Origin: CAZNSX01 sp964575845
GTDB taxonomy: Bacteria; UBA8248; CAZNSX01
Reading direction: 5' to 3'
Length of the DNA: 64,000 nt
NCBI GenBank assembly: GCA_964575845.1
Contig: CAZNSX010000001.1
Coordinates: 248,001 to 312,000, forward strand
In this document: piece after piece, positions 59,736 to 64,000 of the stretch
How the letters are laid out: each line of letters opens with the position of its first letter
Position numbering within the stretch: position 1 is the stretch's first letter
Notes under the pieces: generated by a model
What the model was told of the DNA's origin: nothing
What the model saw: only the letters and a program-made list of their open reading frames with translations
Database searches by the model: none
Made by a program: the position numbers and the translations under genes

Positions 59736-61448
59736 ATGGCAAAGAGAAGGCCGACCAAGGTCAGGGAGAAGGTTGAGGTCCCTCAAGCCCTCAGGGTGAG
59801 GATAAGGGCTCCCCGTGGCTCCGAGCTTTCCTGCAAGGGGTGGGGCCAGGAGGCGGCGCTCAGGATGCTCATGAACGTGCTCGATGCGGAGGTCGCCGAG
59901 AACCCGGATGAGCTCATAGTCTATGGAGGAGCGGGGAAGGCGGCCCGCAACTGGCAATGCTACCTGAAGCTCACGGAATGCTTGAAGCGCCTTGAGAATG
60001 ATGAGACCCTCCTCGTCCAGTCGGGAAAACCGGTAGGCATCTTCAAGACCCATGCCGATGCCCCTCGCGTCCTCATAGCCAATGCCCTCCTCGTTCCAGC
60101 CTGGGCCACCTGGGAAGAGTTCCGGAGGCTCGATGCCCTGGGCCTCACCATGTTCGGCCAGATGACGGCCGGCTCCTGGATCTACATCGGCACTCAGGGG
60201 ATACTCCAGGGCACCTATGAGACCTTTGCCGAGGCCGCGAGGCGGCACTTCGGCGGAAGCCTCGGGGGGAGGCTCGTCCTCTCGGGAGGGCTCGGAGGGA
60301 TGGGAGGGGCTCAGCCGCTCGCCGCCACCATGAACGGGGGCGCCTTTCTCGGCATCGAGGTTGACCCCGAGCGCATAAGGAGGAGGGTCGAGGGAGGGTA
60401 TCTCGACCGGATGGAAGAGAGCCTGGATAGAGCCCTGGAGCTTGCGCTCTCGGCCAGGGAGAAGGGGAGGGCGCTCTCGGTGGGCCTCGTCGGAAACTGT
60501 GCAGAGGTGTTGCCAGAGCTTGTGCGAAGGAGGGTTGTTCCCGACCTCCTCACAGACCAGACCTCGGCTCACGACGCCCTGAATGGCTACGTGCCCGCGG
60601 GCCTTTCCCTTCCCGCCGCGCTTGAGCTCAGGGAGCGTGACCCTCATGAGTATGTCCGCCGGTCGATGGCTTCCATGGCCCGGCATGTGAGGGCCATGCT
60701 GGAGCTCATGGAGATGGGCGCTCTCACCTTCGACTACGGCAACAACATAAGAGCCCAGGCAAAGGAGGCTGGAGTCGAGCGGGCCTTTGATTTTCCGGGC
60801 TTCGTTCCCGCCTTCATCCGGCCCCTTTTCTGCCGGGGTAAAGGCCCCTTCAGATGGGTCGCACTCTCGGGGGACCCAGAGGATATCTACAGGACCGATG
60901 AGGCCATAGCCGGGGAGTTTCCAGAGGATGAGGCCCTCTCGCGCTGGCTCAAGCTCGCCAAGGAGAAGGTCAAATTTCAGGGCCTCCCGGCCAGGATCTG
61001 CTGGCTTGGTTACGGGGAGAGGGCGAGGGCGGGACGGCTCTTCAACCGGATGGTCGCGCAGGGTGAGCTTAAGGCCCCTATCGTCATAGGAAGGGACCAT
61101 CTGGACGCGGGCTCGGTCGCGTCACCCAACCGCGAGACCGAGGGCATGCTCGATGGCTCTGACGCCATAGCCGATTGGCCCGTTCTCAATGCGCTCCTCA
61201 ATGCCGTGGCCGGAGCCACCTGGGTATCCCTCCACCATGGGGGAGGCGTCGGGATCGGCTACTCCATCCATGCTGGCATGGTGGTCGTGGCCGACGGCAC
61301 GCAGGAGGCCGAGAGGAGGCTCCTGCGCGTTCTCACGACAGACCCCGGCACGGGAATCATGCGCCATGCCGACGCGGGCTACCCCCAGGCGACCCAGGAG
61401 GCCAGAAGGCACGCCCTTGACCTTCCCATGCTGGAGGAGGAGGGATGA
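59736..61448 (+). CDS. hutU: Urocanate hydratase
   Basis: HutU adds water to urocanate to give imidazolonepropionate, using tightly bound NAD. The 570-residue protein shows VQSGKPVGIFKTHADAPRVL, GQMTAGSWIYIGTQGILQGT, SGGLGGMGGAQPLA (NAD-binding) and the catalytic DQTSAHDALNGYVPAG. It overlaps hutI by 4 bases. Confidence 0.96.
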   Translation: MAKRRPTKVREKVEVPQALRVRIRAPRGSELSCKGWGQEAALRMLMNVLDAEVAENPDELIVYGGAGKAARNWQCYLKLTECLKRLENDETLLVQSGKPVGIFKTHADAPRVLIANALLVPAWATWEEFRRLDALGLTMFGQMTAGSWIYIGTQGILQGTYETFAEAARRHFGGSLGGRLVLSGGLGGMGGAQPLAATMNGGAFLGIEVDPERIRRRVEGGYLDRMEESLDRALELALSAREKGRALSVGLVGNCAEVLPELVRRRVVPDLLTDQTSAHDALNGYVPAGLSLPAALELRERDPHEYVRRSMASMARHVRAMLELMEMGALTFDYGNNIRAQAKEAGVERAFDFPGFVPAFIRPLFCRGKGPFRWVALSGDPEDIYRTDEAIAGEFPEDEALSRWLKLAKEKVKFQGLPARICWLGYGERARAGRLFNRMVAQGELKAPIVIGRDHLDAGSVASPNRETEGMLDGSDAIADWPVLNALLNAVAGATWVSLHHGGGVGIGYSIHAGMVVVADGTQEAERRLLRVLTTDPGTGIMRHADAGYPQATQEARRHALDLPMLEEEG

Positions 61449-62686
61449 GCGAGGACGCTGACCTCCTCATAAAGGGGGCCGCCCAGCTCCTCACGATGGA
61501 TGGCTCAGGCGGGGATGAAGAGAGGCTCGGCATCATAGAGGATGGCGCGCTCGCGGCCTCGGGGGGTCAGATTCTCTGGGTTGGAGGGACGGGGGACATT
61601 CCGAAGGAGTATTCCTCCGCTTCCCGTAGCATCGACGCTTCCGGCCGGGTGGTGATGCCCGGCCTCATAGACCCGCACACTCACCTCGTATTTGCTGGCA
61701 CAAGGGAGGGGGAGTTCAGGGAAAGGGCCCTCGGGCGGAGCTACCAGGAGATAGCGGCCCGGGGGGGCGGGATCAAGGCCACAGTCAGGGCCACGCGGGA
61801 GGCTCCGCTGGAAGAGCTGGTGGGGCTCGGCCTCGGGCGCCTTGACAGGATGCTCGAGTTCGGGGTCACGACCGTTGAGGTCAAGAGCGGATATGGTCTC
61901 GGGCTTGAGGCGGAGCTCAAATCCCTTGAGGCAATTTCCGAGCTTAACCGCCTCCATCCCCTGGAGGTCGTCCCGACCTTCATGGGCGCGCATGAGGTTC
62001 CTGAGGAGTATGAGGGCCGCCGTGAAGCTTACCTGGAACTTTTGGTCTCTGAGATGCTGCCCCGCGTGGCGGAGGCGGGGCTCGCTGAGTTTTGCGATGT
62101 CTTCTGCGAGCAGGGGGTTTTCACGCGGGAGGAATCCCGGAGGGTTCTTGAAGCCGCGGCGGCGCTGGGGCTTGGCCTCAAGGTCCATGCGGATGAGCTC
62201 TCCCCTTTTGGAGGCGCGGAGCTCGCGGCGGCGCTGGGGGCAACTTCCGCCGAGCACCTCCTGCACGTGAGCCCCCGTGGCATAGAGATGCTCTCAGAGA
62301 GCGGTACCGTGGCCGTCCTCCTTCCGGGCACCGCCCTCTTCCTCGGCCTTCCCTACGCCCCGGCGCGGGCCCTGATAGATGGTGGTGTGAGGGTTGCCCT
62401 CGGGACCGACTTTAACCCGGGCTCCTGCATGAGTGAGTGTCTTCCCCTCATGACCACGCTCGCCTGCACGCAGATGAAGATGAGCCCGGCTGAGGCCCTA
62501 CTTGCCGTGACGCGGGAGGCGGCTGCGGCCCTCGGTCGGCAGGACCGCCTGGGAAGGCTCGCCCCAGGGATGCAGGCCGACCTCCTCATCCTCGATATCC
62601 CCAACTATCTTCACCTTCCTTACCATTTCGGCCTGAACCACGTGGCCTCTGTCATAAAGGATGGGGCCACCGCGTTTGAGTGCTGA
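61445..62686 (+). CDS. hutI: Imidazolonepropionase
   Basis: HutI opens the imidazolone ring to N-formimino-glutamate. The 413-residue amidohydrolase has GLIDPHTHLVFAGTREGEF (metal-binding HTH), the EVKSGYGL block, KVHADELSPFGGAELAA and the late LGTDFNPGSCMSECLPLM. It overlaps hutU by 4 bases and precedes another amidohydrolase gene by 24 bases. Confidence 0.96.
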   Translation: MSEDADLLIKGAAQLLTMDGSGGDEERLGIIEDGALAASGGQILWVGGTGDIPKEYSSASRSIDASGRVVMPGLIDPHTHLVFAGTREGEFRERALGRSYQEIAARGGGIKATVRATREAPLEELVGLGLGRLDRMLEFGVTTVEVKSGYGLGLEAELKSLEAISELNRLHPLEVVPTFMGAHEVPEEYEGRREAYLELLVSEMLPRVAEAGLAEFCDVFCEQGVFTREESRRVLEAAAALGLGLKVHADELSPFGGAELAAALGATSAEHLLHVSPRGIEMLSESGTVAVLLPGTALFLGLPYAPARALIDGGVRVALGTDFNPGSCMSECLPLMTTLACTQMKMSPAEALLAVTREAAAALGRQDRLGRLAPGMQADLLILDIPNYLHLPYHFGLNHVASVIKDGATAFEC

Positions 62687-62710
62687 GGGAAGCCCTTCTG
62701 GGGTGAAGCG

Positions 62711-64000
62711 TTGAAGATTTTCGCAGCCGATAAAATCCTTTCGGACGAGGATTTCATCGAGGGCCACGGCATCCTTGTGAATGGCGGGAGGGTCGAGGAG
62801 GTTGCTCCCCTGCCAGCCCTTCTTGGGAGGGGAGAGCTCATTCATTACGGGGAGGCGGCCATAATCCCCGGCACCGTAAATGCGCATAACCACTCGTTCC
62901 AGAGCCTTGTCAGGGGCTTTTGCGATGACATGAGCTTTTTTGACTGGAGGGATAAGGGTATCTACCGCTTCTCACTCGGCCTCGGCACAGAGGAGTGCCG
63001 CGTCGGCGCGCTATTCGCTTTCGGCGAGATGCTAAGGAACGGCGTCACGACAGTCGCCGATTTCTTCTACCTGCATGATGAGGGAAACGAGAACGCTGAA
63101 GCCGTAATTGCGGCCTCCCAGGAGGTGGGAATCCGCCTCGTGCTCGCAAGAGCCATGTACGATTGGGAGGGGGCACCGAGAAAATACATAGAGAAGGTCG
63201 AGGATTCCTCCCGCCGCTGCCGCGAGCTCATGGAAAAATATCAAGGGCATCCCATGGTCTCTATCCACCCGGCCCCCCACAGCCCCCACGGCGCCTCGCC
63301 CGCCATGATCAAGGAGGGGGCGGCCCTTGCCCGCTCCCTGGGAACCCCCTTCCACATCCATGTGGCCGAGGGAAAGTATGAGGTGGAAATGACCCGTGAG
63401 CACCACGGCGCCACTCCCATGAGGTACCTGGATGGTCTCGGGGTGGTCGGGCCAGAGATGCTCGCAGTGCACTGCTGCTGGCTCGATGAAGGGGAGCTCG
63501 AGCTCATGGCGGAGATGGGCGCCTCTCTCCTCTATAACCCATCGAGCAATATGTTCCTCGGGGATGGGCTCACCCGGATAAGAGACTTAAAGCGCCTTGG
63601 CGTTCGCATCGCTCTCGGAACCGATGGGGCTTGCAGCAATAACCAGGTGAGCGTCTTCGGCGAGATGAGGATGACGGCCCTCCTGCAGAAGGTGGTCCAC
63701 CTCGACTCCACCGCCCTCACCGCAAAGGAGGCCTTTCACATGGGGACCCGCGGGGGAGGTGAGGCCCTGGGACTGCCGGTGGGCCTGATAGCCCCAGGCT
63801 ACGAAGCTGACCTCGTGGTCCTGGATACGCGCGACCTCTCCCTTCAGCCCCTTCAGAATCTGAAGAACAATATCGTCTACTCCATGACCCAGAGGGCGAT
63901 CCGGGCGGTCGTCGTGGGCGGGCGGGAGGTCTGCGCAGGGGGGGAGCTCAAGCTCCTACCCGAGGAAGAGATCCTTCGCCAGGTGAGAAGGGTGACCGGA
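62711..64000 (+). CDS. Amidohydrolase resembling formimidoylglutamate deiminase (partial at right edge)
   Basis: The frame is open for 430 codons to the window edge. It starts at a TTG (KIFAADKILSDEDF follows). The metal-dependent deaminase motifs are NAHNHSFQSLVRGF (HxH near residue 60), SIHPAPHSPHGAS, FHIHVAEGKYE and LGTDGACSNNQVSVFGEM. The position right after hutI suggests HutF, which deaminates formimidoylglutamate to formylglutamate, but the motifs also fit the broader guanine/cytosine/SAH deaminase group. Only the last residues are missing. Confidence 0.8.
   Translation, partial: MKIFAADKILSDEDFIEGHGILVNGGRVEEVAPLPALLGRGELIHYGEAAIIPGTVNAHNHSFQSLVRGFCDDMSFFDWRDKGIYRFSLGLGTEECRVGALFAFGEMLRNGVTTVADFFYLHDEGNENAEAVIAASQEVGIRLVLARAMYDWEGAPRKYIEKVEDSSRRCRELMEKYQGHPMVSIHPAPHSPHGASPAMIKEGAALARSLGTPFHIHVAEGKYEVEMTREHHGATPMRYLDGLGVVGPEMLAVHCCWLDEGELELMAEMGASLLYNPSSNMFLGDGLTRIRDLKRLGVRIALGTDGACSNNQVSVFGEMRMTALLQKVVHLDSTALTAKEAFHMGTRGGGEALGLPVGLIAPGYEADLVVLDTRDLSLQPLQNLKNNIVYSMTQRAIRAVVVGGREVCAGGELKLLPEEEILRQVRRVTG

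Noticed and set aside
59415..61100. A 561-codon minus-strand open frame across hutH and hutU
   Set aside because: It lies antisense to two certain genes and its protein is Pro/Arg/His-rich without motifs.
1..64000. tRNA or rRNA genes, CRISPR arrays, insertion sequences, prophage genes
   Set aside because: I looked for tRNA-like cloverleaf arms, repeated spacers, transposase motifs and phage structural genes and saw none. A short tRNA could still be missed by eye.

Overview
The window is a G+C-rich bacterial chromosome segment of about 62 genes. Bacterial housekeeping genes are present (pgsA, plsY, glnE, a prmA-like gene, pst/pho, hutHUI). The energy metabolism looks anaerobic and ferredoxin-based: three tungsten/molybdenum aldehyde:ferredoxin oxidoreductases (AOR), each with its own ferredoxin; a four-subunit 2-oxoacid:ferredoxin oxidoreductase; and a PreA-like iron-sulfur dehydrogenase. 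Several transport systems import organic solutes. Two in-frame UGA codons imply selenocysteine use. LolCD/MacB-like genes and NosL proteins fit a diderm. My best guess is an uncultured anaerobic lineage near the Desulfobacterota, but no phylogenetic marker here settles it.

Layout. 1-3.8 kb: phospholipid synthesis (pgsA, plsY), then a CDP-glucose sugar module (rfbF, rfbG, a family 2 glycosyltransferase). 3.8-5.1 kb: a small kinase and a DUF1847 protein on the minus strand. 5.1-8 kb: long leader, hydantoinase/dihydropyrimidinase, and an Asp/Glu-racemase-family enzyme. 8.5-14.2 kb: Rrf2 regulator and a Tau/Ssu-type ABC importer with one permease, two tandem Tat-exported binding proteins and two non-identical ATPases. 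14.2-24.7 kb: three ferredoxin/AOR pairs, a MoaD-like protein, and an iron-type ABC importer whose binding-protein gene is frameshifted.

24.7-32.6 kb: a metal-handling module (four NosL domains in three proteins, a FtsX/MacB-type permease with its ATPase, two membrane proteins) bracketed by two paralogous C_GCAxxG_C_C redox proteins. Both carry an in-frame UGA at the first conserved Cys, followed by a SECIS-like hairpin with a GGUC loop. 32.8-39.8 kb: a complete phosphate operon on the minus strand (phoB-phoR-pstSCAB-phoU) with a PhoB-box-like repeat. 40.1-45.6 kb: PreA-like dehydrogenase, TAXI-TRAP importer, enoyl-CoA hydratase. 45.7-50.5 kb: short prmA-like gene, CYTH protein, glnE. 50.7-53.4 kb: an A+T-rich island with a membrane-anchored small protein and a UvrD-type helicase, probably acquired by transfer and possibly defensive. 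53.6-64 kb: COX24-like small protein, cupin, 2-oxoacid:ferredoxin oxidoreductase, hisC-like aminotransferase, hutH-hutU-hutI and an amidohydrolase resembling HutF that runs off the right edge.

The most notable points are the two selenoproteins around the NosL module, the complementary degeneration of the two ABC ATPases (one consensus and one degenerate site predicted), an AOR with altered cluster cysteines, and the A+T-rich helicase island.
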